DNA of 64,000 nucleotides from Acidobacteriota bacterium (lineage in GTDB: Bacteria > Acidobacteriota > Terriglobia > Bryobacterales > Bryobacteraceae): positions 18,871 through 82,870 of the forward strand of contig JAKOTR010000040.1 of the NCBI GenBank assembly GCA_029776225.1, read 5' to 3'. The notes beneath the pieces were generated by a model, which had not been told where the DNA came from, did no database searches, and saw only the letters and a list, made by a program, of their open reading frames with translations. The position numbers were made by a program, and so were the translations under genes. Position 1 is the stretch's first letter. Every line of letters begins with the position of its first letter. Shown piece by piece: positions 44,441-53,301 of the stretch.

Positions 44441-46291
44441 ATGGGGATCATTCCGGCACTCGCGGGTTTCCTGCTCTCATCCGCGGCGCTCGCCCAGGTC
44501 ACCGTAACCGTCAACACCCCGATGTCTCCGCCCGCGTGGGCGTTGCTCGAGCGCGAGCTGCTCCGCTACAACTCGCTCGCCTGCGAGCGCTTCGCGGAAA
44601 AGTACCTGGATAAGCGCGGCTACCTGCTCCACACGATTCGCTGGGGAACGCTCGACGGCCCAGACGACGCCATCGAGACGTTTTATAACTGGACGCTGCT
44701 CCATGCGCTGGGCGGTTCGGATTCCGTCCTGCAGCTTTACAAGAAAGCGCAGGAGGGCCACTGGAAGCAGTACGGCGAGCTCCGCACGAAACTGACCGAT
44801 CTGGCCGCCAACGGCGCGTACTACAAGGAATTCATCACGCAATCCGACTGGTTTCACACCGGCGAGGGGATGCGTGCCTTCATGTTCCAGGGGCTCTCGG
44901 ACCCGAACGATCGCCTTTACCGCGAGCGCATGAAGCGTTTCGCCGGGTTGTACATGAACGAAGATCCCGAGGCGCCGAATTACGACCCCGTCCACAAGGT
45001 CATCAGGAGCCTCTGGAACGGCAGCAAAGGGCCCATGCTCCGGAAAGCGACCGTTTATGACTGGGTGGGCGACCCTGTCTCCGGCCGCTTTCACATGATC
45101 CACAGTCCGGCCGGGCGCTCCAGGATGCTCGACTTCATGACGTGGTATCCGAGAATGCTCGCCCACTGCACCGAGTATCTGGACAGCGTGGGGGACAGTT
45201 TTCTCAATCTCGCTGCGACCAACCTCGCGGTGAATGCTTTCGCGCTCACCGGCGAGGCCAAATACAGGGACTGGGTTCTCGAATATGTCGGGGCGTGGAA
45301 AGAGAGGACGGCGGCTACCGGCGGGAACATCCCCAGCAACGTCGGGCTCGACGGCACTCCCGGCGGCGAGTACGGAGGCCGCTGGTGGAAGGGAACTTAC
45401 GGCTGGAACTTCACCATCTTCGACGGTGAAATCGAACAGATCGCGCACCGCAATTACTTCACCGCCGGATCGTGGCCCGGCTTCAGCAATGCGCTTCTGC
45501 TCACCGGCGACCAGTCTTATATCGACGTGCTCCGCCGGCAGATGGACAACATCTATGCGCAGAAGAAGGTTGTGGACGGCAAGACACTGCTCCCGCAGAT
45601 GTACGGCGACCCGCGCGGGTACAAGTACGACGGCCCCCCGACCTGGTATCACTACACCGGCAACCTGCACGAAGACCGCCTGACGGAGACTTACCTCTGG
45701 TCGATGGACCGGCGCGATCTCGAGCGGGTCCCCAAGACCGGATGGATCGCTTTTCTGGAGGGACTGGATCCGGGATATCCCGTCAGGGCGCTCCAGGCCG
45801 ACTTTGCGCAGGTCCGCCGCCGCATGGAGATGATCCGCAACGATACCACAATGCCGGAAACGCGTCTGGCCGACTATCTGCTCGACTTCAATCCGGCCGC
45901 AACGAACGCGCTTGCGAACCTCACGATTGGCGCCTACTTTTCCCGCGGCCGCATTTGGACATTGCACAGCCGGTTCCGCTACTTCGACCCGGCGGCGCGG
46001 CGCGCGGGACTGCCGCCCGACGTCGGCGCGCTGGTGGAGAAGCTCGGCGCCGGCTCGGCCACGCTGACGCTGGTGAATCTGAACCCGGTAGAGGCGCGCG
46101 CGGTCATCGTCCAGGCGGGCGGCTACGGCGAGCACCGGTTTCATTCCGTCACCTACGGCGGCAAGACCGTTGCCGTGGAAGGGCCCCTCTTGAGCGTGCG
46201 GCTTGAACCGGGCTGCGGCGCGCAATTCAATTTCAAAATGAGCCGTTACGTCAATCCGCCCACGCTCGCGCATCCGTGGGACCGGAAATAA
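44441..46291 (+). CDS. Secreted protein of unknown function, probable alpha-helical barrel
   Basis: 616 residues with a signal peptide (MGIIPALAGFLLSSAALAQ). The helical, tryptophan-rich body (WALLERELLRYNSLACERFA, FYNWTLLHALGG, YVGAWKERTAATGGNIPSNV, GGRWWKGTYGWNF, LLTGDQSYIDVLRRQMD) suggests an (alpha/alpha)6-type barrel as in glycoside hydrolases or polysaccharide lyases. A C-terminal beta domain follows. I do not recognise a specific family. It is 16 bp upstream of a secreted FAD-dependent oxidoreductase, with which it is likely cotranscribed. Confidence 0.6.
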   Translation: MGIIPALAGFLLSSAALAQVTVTVNTPMSPPAWALLERELLRYNSLACERFAEKYLDKRGYLLHTIRWGTLDGPDDAIETFYNWTLLHALGGSDSVLQLYKKAQEGHWKQYGELRTKLTDLAANGAYYKEFITQSDWFHTGEGMRAFMFQGLSDPNDRLYRERMKRFAGLYMNEDPEAPNYDPVHKVIRSLWNGSKGPMLRKATVYDWVGDPVSGRFHMIHSPAGRSRMLDFMTWYPRMLAHCTEYLDSVGDSFLNLAATNLAVNAFALTGEAKYRDWVLEYVGAWKERTAATGGNIPSNVGLDGTPGGEYGGRWWKGTYGWNFTIFDGEIEQIAHRNYFTAGSWPGFSNALLLTGDQSYIDVLRRQMDNIYAQKKVVDGKTLLPQMYGDPRGYKYDGPPTWYHYTGNLHEDRLTETYLWSMDRRDLERVPKTGWIAFLEGLDPGYPVRALQADFAQVRRRMEMIRNDTTMPETRLADYLLDFNPAATNALANLTIGAYFSRGRIWTLHSRFRYFDPAARRAGLPPDVGALVEKLGAGSATLTLVNLNPVEARAVIVQAGGYGEHRFHSVTYGGKTVAVEGPLLSVRLEPGCGAQFNFKMSRYVNPPTLAHPWDRK

Positions 46292-46307
46292 GGCAGGAGG
46301 CAGTTTA

Positions 46308-47948
46308 GTGCTTCGATTCATATTCCTTCTCATTGCCTGCTCCGCGGCATTCGGGCAGCAGGCGTTCGACCTTGTGGTTTACGGCGGCACCGCGGCCGGC
46401 GTAATGACGGCGGTCGCGGGCGCTCGCGGCGGTTTGAACACCGTTCTGCTGGAGCCGCGCGCCAATGTGGGCGGCATGGCTACGGGCGGTCTTTCGCGCA
46501 CGGACGTGGGCAAGCGCGAGGTCATCGGCGGGCTCGCCCTGGAATTCTACTATCGCGTCGGAATGCGCTACCAGATGTTCCGCCACCTGAACCCGGTGTC
46601 CTGGTTCTATGAGCCGCACGTGGGTGAGAGCGTCATGAAGGAGATGCTCAACGAAGCGGGCGTCAAAGTGCTGTACCACCGGCGCCTGCGCGAAAAGGAC
46701 GGCGTGCGCAAGCAGGGGACGCGCGTTACTGAAATCGTCATGGAAAACGGGGAAGTGTACGCCGGGAAGATTTTCGCCGATTGCAGCTATGAGGGCGATC
46801 TCATGGCCCAGGCGAAGGTCACGTATACGTGGGGCCGGGAATCGATGGCGCAATACGGCGAGTCGCTGGCCGGCATCCGCGAACGGACCCCCTACCACCA
46901 GTTCCAGGTCGATATTCCGGCCCGCGATGAGGACGGCAGGCTGCTGCCGGAGATTTCAGCGGAGCCTCGCGGAGAGCCAGGCGCGGCGGACAGGCGCGTT
47001 CAGGCTTATAACTTCCGCGTCATTGCCACCAACAACCCGGTCAACCGGATCCCGTGGCCCAAGCCGCGCAACTACGATCCCCGGCGTTATGAACTGCTCG
47101 CCCGGCTGCTGGCGGCGATGGAAAAGAAGCTCGGCCGCCCGCAGGTATTCAATGAGCTGACGCTGATCGCAAACATCCCCAATCAGAAAGCGGACTTCAA
47201 CAACCAGGACGCGTTCTCCACCGATTACATCGGCAAGAACTACGATTACCCCGACGGGAGTTACCGGCGGCGCGAGGAGATCTGGCAGGACCACATCGAT
47301 TACGTGCAGGGCTTTTACTATTTCCTGGCCAACGACCCGCGCGTGCCGCGTTCGCTCCAGATGGAGGTGCGAGAGTGGGGCCTGTGCAAAGACGAGTTCG
47401 AGGATACGGGCCACTGGCCGCACCAGCTTTACATCCGCGAGGGACGCCGCATGGTCGGCGAATACGTCATGGTGCAAAAGGATCTGCAGACCGACCGCCT
47501 GAAGCCCGATGTGATCGGGATGGGGTCTTATAACAGCGATTCGCACAACGTGCAGCGTTTCGTGAACGCAGCCGGATTCGTGGAGAACGAAGGCGACATG
47601 CAGGTGCCGGTGCAGCCTTACCAGATTCCATACCGCGTGATGCTGCCCAAGCGGACCGAAGCGACAAACCTGCTTGTGCCTGTCTGTTTTTCCGCGAGCC
47701 ACGTGGCCTACTCGTCACTGCGCATGGAACCGCAATACATGATCATCGGCCACGCGGCGGGCGTCGCGGCAGGCCTCGTTATTCGCGCGAACAAGCCGGT
47801 TCAGGAAATCGACGTCCCGGAGTTGCAGAAGATACTCAAATCCCAGGCGGCGGTCTTCGAGTACGTGCCAAGCCCGCAGCAGCAGGCGCTGGATATTCTG
47901 CGCCGTGCCCTGCGTCCCTCCGGCCCGGCCCTGTTCAACTGGGAATAG
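46308..47948 (+). CDS. Secreted FAD-dependent oxidoreductase (xanthan-lyase-associated type)
   Basis: 546 residues from a GTG with GGAGG seven bases upstream; signal peptide MLRFIFLLIACSAAFGQ. The FAD-binding dinucleotide region is unusual, VVYGGTAAGVMTAVAGARGG, followed by VLLEPRANVGGMATGGLSRTD, as in the FAD-dependent family often annotated as xanthan-lyase-like. A C-terminal FAD contact is likely in HVAYSSLRMEPQYMIIGHAAG. It probably oxidises a carbohydrate or related substrate outside the cytoplasm. Confidence 0.8.
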   Translation: MLRFIFLLIACSAAFGQQAFDLVVYGGTAAGVMTAVAGARGGLNTVLLEPRANVGGMATGGLSRTDVGKREVIGGLALEFYYRVGMRYQMFRHLNPVSWFYEPHVGESVMKEMLNEAGVKVLYHRRLREKDGVRKQGTRVTEIVMENGEVYAGKIFADCSYEGDLMAQAKVTYTWGRESMAQYGESLAGIRERTPYHQFQVDIPARDEDGRLLPEISAEPRGEPGAADRRVQAYNFRVIATNNPVNRIPWPKPRNYDPRRYELLARLLAAMEKKLGRPQVFNELTLIANIPNQKADFNNQDAFSTDYIGKNYDYPDGSYRRREEIWQDHIDYVQGFYYFLANDPRVPRSLQMEVREWGLCKDEFEDTGHWPHQLYIREGRRMVGEYVMVQKDLQTDRLKPDVIGMGSYNSDSHNVQRFVNAAGFVENEGDMQVPVQPYQIPYRVMLPKRTEATNLLVPVCFSASHVAYSSLRMEPQYMIIGHAAGVAAGLVIRANKPVQEIDVPELQKILKSQAAVFEYVPSPQQQALDILRRALRPSGPALFNWE

Positions 47949-47958
47949 GAGCCACGTC

Positions 47959-47987
47959 TTGACGCTCTCGCCCAGCCGGGGGATAAA
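47959..47987 (+). promoter_or_regulatory. Sigma-70-type promoter of the aldose epimerase gene
   Basis: TTGACG (47959-47964) and GATAAA (47982-47987) are separated by 17 bp, close to the consensus, and lie 31 bp before the ATG at 48019. GGAGG just before the ATG is the ribosome-binding site. Confidence 0.55.
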
Positions 47988-48018
47988 ATGATGCCTTGCT
48001 GAATTCCGGAGGACAACC

Positions 48019-49158
48019 ATGCATTCCGGCAGGCTAATCATTTTCGCGGCTGTCTTGGGAACAATCGGGCTCACTTCCTGCGCGCCGGAGGCACGGGAGG
48101 CCTCCACGAGCCGCTTCAGCAGACAATCATTCGGCAGAACCGACACGGGAGAGCAAGTGGAACTCTATACTTTGACCAATTCGAAGGGTGTTACGGCGGC
48201 GATCACCAACTACGGTGGAATTCTGGTCTCGCTCAAAGTGCCGGACCGGGCAGGGCAGCTCGCCGATGTCGTTCTTGGCTTCGATACGCTGGATGGCTAT
48301 TTGAAGGGGCATCCTTATTTCGGAGCCATTATCGGCCGCTACGGCAACCGCATCGCAAAGGCAAGGTTCACGCTAAACGGGGTCGAGTACCGGCTTGCCC
48401 CCAACGAGGGAGAAAACAGCCTTCACGGAGGCATCAAGGGATTCGACAAGGCCGTCTGGACCGCGAAAGAGATCGACGGCGGCAAGGCCCTGGAGCTCAG
48501 CTATCTCAGCAAGGACGGAGAGGAGGGTTTCCCGGGCAACCTGGCCGTCAAGGTCACGTATTCTCTCAACGACGAAAACGAGCTGAAAATCGATTACACT
48601 GCGACCACCGACAAGGACACGGTCGTCAATCTCACGAACCACTCCTACTTCAATCTCGCCGGGCAGGGCGAAGGCGACGTTCTGGACCACGTCGTGACCA
48701 TCAACGCCGACCGGTTCACGCCGGTGGATTCGAAGCTGATCCCCACGGGCGAACTGAGGTCCGTCGCTGGCACCCCCTTCGATTTCCGCACCCCGCACAG
48801 GATCGGAGAGCGCATCAACGACAGGGACGAGCAGCTCATCCTGGGCCGGGGGTACGACCACAATTTCGTGCTCAACCGGACCGGCGAGGGCCTCGCCCTG
48901 GCTGCCCGCGTGGTGGAGCCGAAGACCGGGCGCGTGATGGAAGTGCTCACCACCGAGCCCGGCATGCAGTTCTACACGGGCAATTTTCTCGACAGCATCA
49001 CGGGCAAGGGAGGCAAAGTCTACAAGCAGCGCTACGGCTTCTGTCTGGAGACGCAGCACTTCCCGGATTCGCCGAACAAGCCGGAATTCCCGTCCGTGGT
49101 GCTGAAGCCCGGCCAGGAGTACCGCAGCACTACGATCTACCGCTTCAGCGTTGAGTAG
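48019..49158 (+). CDS. galM: Aldose 1-epimerase (galactose mutarotase), lipoprotein form
   Basis: 379 residues. The N-terminus has a lipobox (IGLTSCAPEA), so the protein is probably anchored as a lipoprotein. The mutarotase fold shows TNYGGILVSLKVPDR, FGAIIGRYGNRIAKARF, GENSLHGGIKGFDK (His), NLTNHSYFNLAG (second His) and YTGNFLD with ETQHFPDSPN near the catalytic glutamate. It interconverts alpha and beta anomers of hexoses. Export fits a role in extracytoplasmic sugar processing. Confidence 0.9.
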   Translation: MHSGRLIIFAAVLGTIGLTSCAPEAREASTSRFSRQSFGRTDTGEQVELYTLTNSKGVTAAITNYGGILVSLKVPDRAGQLADVVLGFDTLDGYLKGHPYFGAIIGRYGNRIAKARFTLNGVEYRLAPNEGENSLHGGIKGFDKAVWTAKEIDGGKALELSYLSKDGEEGFPGNLAVKVTYSLNDENELKIDYTATTDKDTVVNLTNHSYFNLAGQGEGDVLDHVVTINADRFTPVDSKLIPTGELRSVAGTPFDFRTPHRIGERINDRDEQLILGRGYDHNFVLNRTGEGLALAARVVEPKTGRVMEVLTTEPGMQFYTGNFLDSITGKGGKVYKQRYGFCLETQHFPDSPNKPEFPSVVLKPGQEYRSTTIYRFSVE

Positions 49159-49199
49159 TTTTCTTTGTACTTCCAACCGGTCGGAGAAGACAAGCCGGC

Positions 49200-49242
49200 G
49201 CTGCGGCGCTGGCCAGGTTTGTTAACGGGCCAGCACCGCAGC
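49200..49242. terminator. Bidirectional terminator-like hairpin
   Basis: GCTGCGG and GCTGGCC on one arm pair with GGCCAGC and CCGCAGC on the other, giving 14 pairs with one C-A mismatch and a 13-base loop. It stands between the convergent galM and DUF2267-like genes, with a short T-rich tract after it on the plus strand. Confidence 0.65.
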
Positions 49243-49272
49243 TTTGCTAATCTGGCCGGCCCCCTTGTCGGG

Positions 49273-49485
49273 CTATTCCTCGCCGCCCAGTATCGAGCCG
49301 GCTTTCTTCTTCATCTGGCCCAGGGTCCCCTCCGATTCGCCGGAACCCAGGACGCTGTCCAACTGCGAGCCGAACTGCCCGGGCAGCCGCTCCTTCAGGA
49401 AGTTGATCACGGTTTCGGCGGCGCTGGAAGCTTTTCCCTGGTCCAACCCCGTTTTTTCCATGATGGTACGGATTAGCTCGTTCAT
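49273..49485 (-). CDS. Small DUF2267-like protein
   Basis: 70 residues: MNELIRTIMEKTGLDQGKAS, then TVINFLKERLPGQFGSQLD and a glycine-rich end (GSILGGEE). It is mostly helical and resembles the short DUF2267-type proteins that form stress- or phage-shock-associated small ORFs in many soil bacteria. No catalytic motif is seen. An AAGGGGG-like ribosome-binding site precedes the ATG. It diverges from the ECF sigma gene. Confidence 0.7.
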   Translation of the reverse strand: MNELIRTIMEKTGLDQGKASSAAETVINFLKERLPGQFGSQLDSVLGSGESEGTLGQMKKKAGSILGGEE

Positions 49486-49598
49486 AACACCCCCTTTGCA
49501 ACGTCGAGCAAGTGAAGTGCCGTCCCGAGGCTGGAACTCTCCTTGCGGGTCGGGCGTCTAACCGATTGTAGGAAGTGTAATTTCCTGCTATTGTTGAT

Positions 49599-49616
49599 AT
49601 TGCCTTGAGAGGCAAT
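49599..49616 (+). promoter_or_regulatory. Hairpin over the sigma-factor translation start
   Basis: ATTGCC and GGCAAT flank TTGAGA, a 6-bp perfect stem with a 6-base loop. The likely Shine-Dalgarno (AGAGG, seven bases before GTG 49620) lies partly in the loop and partly in the right arm, so the hairpin could hinder translation of the sigma factor. Confidence 0.4.
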
Positions 49617-49619
49617 ACC

Positions 49620-50306
49620 GTGGCCGACACTTCCCTCCATCTCGGTGGATCGATTTTGGCTGAGCCGGCCGAGGTCCCACTGGGCCGCCGGGAGACGTGT
49701 GACGACTCCTGGCTGGTGGAGGGGCTGCGTGCCGGCGACGAAAAGGCTTACGAGGTCCTGATCACGGATTACCAGCAGCCCGTTTATAACCTCGTGTCCC
49801 GTTTATTGAACGACCCCGCCGATGCCTGCGACGTAGTCCAGGAAGTCTTCTTTAAAGTTTTTAGGAAAATCGGCGCTTTTCGCGGGGACAGCAGTCTGAA
49901 AACGTGGATTTACAGGATCGCAGTCAACGAAGCCTACAACTTCCAGCGGTGGTTTGTCCGCCACCGCCAGCGCGAAGTGGGGCTCGGGAACGACGAGGAC
50001 GGTAACGTCAACTATTTCCACAAGTTACCGGATCCTGGCCGTTCTCCGTACGACTGTGTGGCAGATAGCGAGCAACACCTCCTGATCGAGGAAGCGCTCG
50101 CCCGCCTGAACCCGAGTTTCCGAACCGCTGTGGTCCTCCGGGATATCGAGGAACTCAGCTATGAGGAAATTGCGGAGATCCTCCAGGTTGCCCTGGGCAC
50201 CGTAAAGTCCCGTATCATGCGCGGACGCGAGGCTTTGCGAAGAGAATTGGCAGGCCGGTTGGAGCCGGAACCGGCCCTACAGTTGACGCCGCAACCGGCT
50301 GAGTGA
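49620..50306 (+). CDS. ECF-type RNA polymerase sigma factor
   Basis: About 228 residues from GTG 49620, which has AGAGG seven bases upstream; a TTG at 49605 is possible. Region 2 (about 35-105) shows GDEKAYEVLITDYQQPVYNL, DACDVVQEVFFKVFR and SSLKTWIYRIAVNEA. Region 4 shows FRTAVVLRDIEELSYEEIAE and LGTVKSRIMRGREALRREL. This matches RpoE/SigW-like group 4 sigma factors. The anti-sigma gene starts 4 bp after its stop, the usual pairing. Confidence 0.93.
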   Translation: MADTSLHLGGSILAEPAEVPLGRRETCDDSWLVEGLRAGDEKAYEVLITDYQQPVYNLVSRLLNDPADACDVVQEVFFKVFRKIGAFRGDSSLKTWIYRIAVNEAYNFQRWFVRHRQREVGLGNDEDGNVNYFHKLPDPGRSPYDCVADSEQHLLIEEALARLNPSFRTAVVLRDIEELSYEEIAEILQVALGTVKSRIMRGREALRRELAGRLEPEPALQLTPQPAE

Positions 50307-50310
50307 GCGT

Positions 50311-50994
50311 ATGAATTGCAGAACTGTCCGTAACTCGCTCTCCGCACATCTCGATGGCTGCCTGTCCGGACCGGAACGGCAGCGGGTGCGCATGCACTTG
50401 GATAGCTGCCCGGATTGCGAAGGGCAATTCGTACAACTGTCTCGTGTTCGGGATGCGATGCGAAAACTACCCGTTGCGCAGCCTCCCGCATATCTCACCA
50501 GCGCTTTGCGCGTTATGGCCTCGCGGGAACGCAACCGGCGGCTGGCTTTGAACCATCCGTTCCGCCATTTTGCGGACCGGTTCCGCCTCTGGATGGACAA
50601 CCTGATGAGGCCGCTCGCCCTCCCGTTTGCGGGAGGATTTCTCTCCGCGATGTTGCTGTTTGGCATGCTCGTCCCGTCGTTCTCTTTCTCGTACCAGCGG
50701 TTTGGGGATGACGTTCCCTTAGGGCTGTTCACGGAACCCAGGGTGAAAATGCAGAGCCCGTTCGGTTATCCCGATGAGGACCTGGCGGTGGAAGTCCTCG
50801 TGGACGTGCAGGGGCGCGTTATCGACTACACCATCACGGAGGGCCCCGACCTGCCCAAAGGCAGCGCGACACGGCGCGCCATTGAGAACAATCTGCTCTA
50901 TACGGAATTCACTCCGGCAACCGCTTTCGGGCAGCCGACATACGGCAAGGCGCAGGTGAAGTTCACGCGGACCCTGGTGAACGTAAAGAGCTGA
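50311..50994 (+). CDS. Anti-sigma factor with zinc-finger domain and TonB-C-like periplasmic part
   Basis: 227 residues. The cytoplasmic zinc-binding anti-sigma domain shows H29-x3-C33-x2-C36 in MHLDSCPDC. One membrane span (about 106-126, ALPFAGGFLSAMLLFGMLVP) follows. The periplasmic part (about 150-227) has AVEVLVDVQGRVIDYTITEG and a C-terminal strand with VKFTRTLVNV, resembling the TonB C-terminal fold. It would hold the sigma factor inactive at the membrane until an envelope signal releases it. Confidence 0.85.
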   Translation: MNCRTVRNSLSAHLDGCLSGPERQRVRMHLDSCPDCEGQFVQLSRVRDAMRKLPVAQPPAYLTSALRVMASRERNRRLALNHPFRHFADRFRLWMDNLMRPLALPFAGGFLSAMLLFGMLVPSFSFSYQRFGDDVPLGLFTEPRVKMQSPFGYPDEDLAVEVLVDVQGRVIDYTITEGPDLPKGSATRRAIENNLLYTEFTPATAFGQPTYGKAQVKFTRTLVNVKS

Positions 50995-51005
50995 AAGGGC
51001 TGCTT

Positions 51006-51755
51006 TTGGCCCGTCAGCGTCTGGGACAGCATTTTCTCCATTCGCGCAGCGCGCTCGAACGGCTTGCTGAGGCGGCGTGTCCCTCGCGCGAACCCCTGGT
51101 GATTGAAATCGGCCCGGGACGCGGCGCCCTGACCGAACACCTTCTGGGCCGGGCGGACCGCATCATTGCCATAGAGCTTGACCGTGCCCTGGCCCAGAGT
51201 GTGCGCAGGCGCTTCCGGCAGTCCCCGGAACTCGAAGTGATCGAGGCGGATGTGCTCGAAACGGACCTCGGCCAGTGGGGTCCCGCCGTGGTGGCCGGCA
51301 ACCTGCCGTATTACATCACTTCTCCGGTTCTGGAAAAGCTGTATGCCCTCGGGCCGCTGCTGCGCCACGCTATCGTGTTGATTCAGAAAGAGGTCGCAGA
51401 ACGCCTGACGGCCCGGCCCGGCACTCGCGACTACGGTTACCTTACCGTTCTGACCAACTTCCACTGCCGCCCGGAGGTGCTCTTCACGCTGCCGCCGGGC
51501 GCGTTCACGCCCCCGCCGAAGGTGGACTCCGCCGCGGTGCGCCTCACCCCCATTCCGCCCCCGGCGGACCTCAAGCCCGCGCCATTTCTGGAGTTCGTTG
51601 CGCGCGCTTTCCGCCAGAAAAGGAAAACCCTGCGCAACAACCTGGTCCCTTATTACGGCCCGAAAGTGGAGGAGTGGCCCGAGGCGCGGCTGCGCGCGGA
51701 ACAGCTCTCGCTGGAGCAGTTTATGGAGCTGCACAAGAGGCTGGTTGAGGGCTGA
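51006..51755 (+). CDS. ksgA: 16S rRNA dimethyladenosine transferase (KsgA/RsmA)
   Basis: 249 residues. The TTG start at 51006 has AAAGGG six bases upstream and gives the typical opening RQRLGQHFLHS. The SAM-binding motif is VIEIGPGRGALTEHLL and the catalytic motif NLPYYITSPVL. The C-terminal helical part has FRQKRKTLRNNL. The enzyme dimethylates two adjacent adenosines in the 3' hairpin of 16S rRNA during 30S maturation. It follows the anti-sigma gene by 11 bp. Confidence 0.95.
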   Translation: MARQRLGQHFLHSRSALERLAEAACPSREPLVIEIGPGRGALTEHLLGRADRIIAIELDRALAQSVRRRFRQSPELEVIEADVLETDLGQWGPAVVAGNLPYYITSPVLEKLYALGPLLRHAIVLIQKEVAERLTARPGTRDYGYLTVLTNFHCRPEVLFTLPPGAFTPPPKVDSAAVRLTPIPPPADLKPAPFLEFVARAFRQKRKTLRNNLVPYYGPKVEEWPEARLRAEQLSLEQFMELHKRLVEG

Positions 51756-51774
51756 CTAAGTGGCTACATAGCGT

Positions 51775-53262
51775 ATGGCTTATACTGAAATTTCCATGCC
51801 CAGAGTCCGCTTTGCGCCTTCTCCAACCGGTTTTCTGCATATCGGGAGCGCGCGCACTTTTGTCTTCAACTGGCTCTACGCGCGCCGCACCGGCGGGACC
51901 ATGATCCTGCGCATAGACGACACCGACGTGGACCGGAACACTGCGGAATCGGAGGCCTCGATTTTTGAAGGTTTGCGCTGGCTCGAGCTGGACTGGGACG
52001 AGGAGTACCGGCAATCCGAGCGGCTCGAGCTGCACCGGCAAACGGCCGAGGCGATTTTCCGTAAGGGATTAGCTTATCGGGACTTCACACCCGCCGGCGC
52101 CGCCGACGATGAAAAGCCGAGAGGCGAGGGGTGGCTGTTCAACCCCGGCATGCGGGAACTCACCGCGGAGGAAAGTGACCGCCGCGCCGCCGCCGGAGAA
52201 CCGTTCGTGCTCCGGTTTAAAGTGCCGCGGGAGACGCTGCGCGAAATCCGTTTCCGGGACGCGGTCTATGGAGAACAGTCGAAATCCACCGCGGACATCG
52301 AGGATTTCGCGCTTCTCCGCAGCAACGGGCTGCCCACTTATCACATGGCGTCCTGCGCCGACGACATTGATCTGCGCGTCAGCCATATCATTCGCGGCCA
52401 GGACCATTTGACGAACACTTTCAAGCACATACTGATTTTCGAGGCGGTGGGCGCCGCGCAGCCCGAGTTCGCTCACCTGCCGCTGCTGATCGCGCCGGAC
52501 GGCTCGAAGCTGTCCAAGCGCCGCCATGGTCCGGTGGTCAGCGTAACAACGTACCGCGACGCCGGTTTCCTGCCGCACGCGTTCGTGAACTTCATCTGCC
52601 TGCTCGGATGGTCGCCGAAGGACAACCGGGAGGTGATGTCGCGGCAAGATCTGATCGATGCCTTTTCGTTCGAGGGGATCAACCGCGCGAACGCCGTGGT
52701 GAATTTCCGTGAGGACGACCCCTTCGACCCAAAGGCTATGTGGCTGAATGCACAGCACATCATGGCGTTGCCGGCCGGCGAGCTTGCTGACAGGCTGTTC
52801 CCGTTCCTGTGCGAGGCGGGGTACAAGGTGGACCGCGAGAAGCTGCTCGCCGTGGTTCCGCTGATCAGGGAGCGCATCAAAACCCTGCGCGACGCCGTTG
52901 CCGTGGCCGACTTCTTCTTCCTCGAGCAACTGGCGCCTTACGACCCCACCGAGCTGATCCCGCAAAAAGGGGACGCCGCGATGGCCCTGGCGGCGCTCGA
53001 ACACGCCCGCGAGGTGCTGTCGCAGACCGCGTTCACACACGAGGAGCTGGAGGCCGCATTGCGGGCCGAAGCCGGCCGGATGGGGGTGAAAACCGGCCAG
53101 ATGTTCCAGCCCATTCGCGTGGCGGTATGCGGCCGCAAGACTGCGCCGCCGCTGTTTGAAACGCTGGCGATGCTTGGCCGCGAGACCACTCTGGAACGAA
53201 TTGGGCAGGCAATTCAGAAACTGAGCGCACACATGAGCGCCCACAGCGCACAGAAGCCGTGA
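51775..53262 (+). CDS. gltX: Glutamyl-tRNA synthetase
   Basis: 495 residues if started at ATG 51775; ATG 51796 ([12 protein letters not shown]) is also likely because neither has a strong ribosome-binding site. Class I signatures are [10 protein letters not shown] (HIGH motif, about 21-30) and KLSKRRHG (KMSKS-type, about 245-252). The C-terminal anticodon-binding domain is complete. It charges tRNA-Glu. The adjacent glnS means tRNA-Gln can be charged directly, so GltX need not be non-discriminating. Confidence 0.95.
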   Translation: MAYTEISMPRVRFAPSPTGFLHIGSARTFVFNWLYARRTGGTMILRIDDTDVDRNTAESEASIFEGLRWLELDWDEEYRQSERLELHRQTAEAIFRKGLAYRDFTPAGAADDEKPRGEGWLFNPGMRELTAEESDRRAAAGEPFVLRFKVPRETLREIRFRDAVYGEQSKSTADIEDFALLRSNGLPTYHMASCADDIDLRVSHIIRGQDHLTNTFKHILIFEAVGAAQPEFAHLPLLIAPDGSKLSKRRHGPVVSVTTYRDAGFLPHAFVNFICLLGWSPKDNREVMSRQDLIDAFSFEGINRANAVVNFREDDPFDPKAMWLNAQHIMALPAGELADRLFPFLCEAGYKVDREKLLAVVPLIRERIKTLRDAVAVADFFFLEQLAPYDPTELIPQKGDAAMALAALEHAREVLSQTAFTHEELEAALRAEAGRMGVKTGQMFQPIRVAVCGRKTAPPLFETLAMLGRETTLERIGQAIQKLSAHMSAHSAQKP

Positions 53263-53301
53263 TAATGGCTTGAACGAATTCGGCGCGCAAAGGTGTTGAG
53301 T

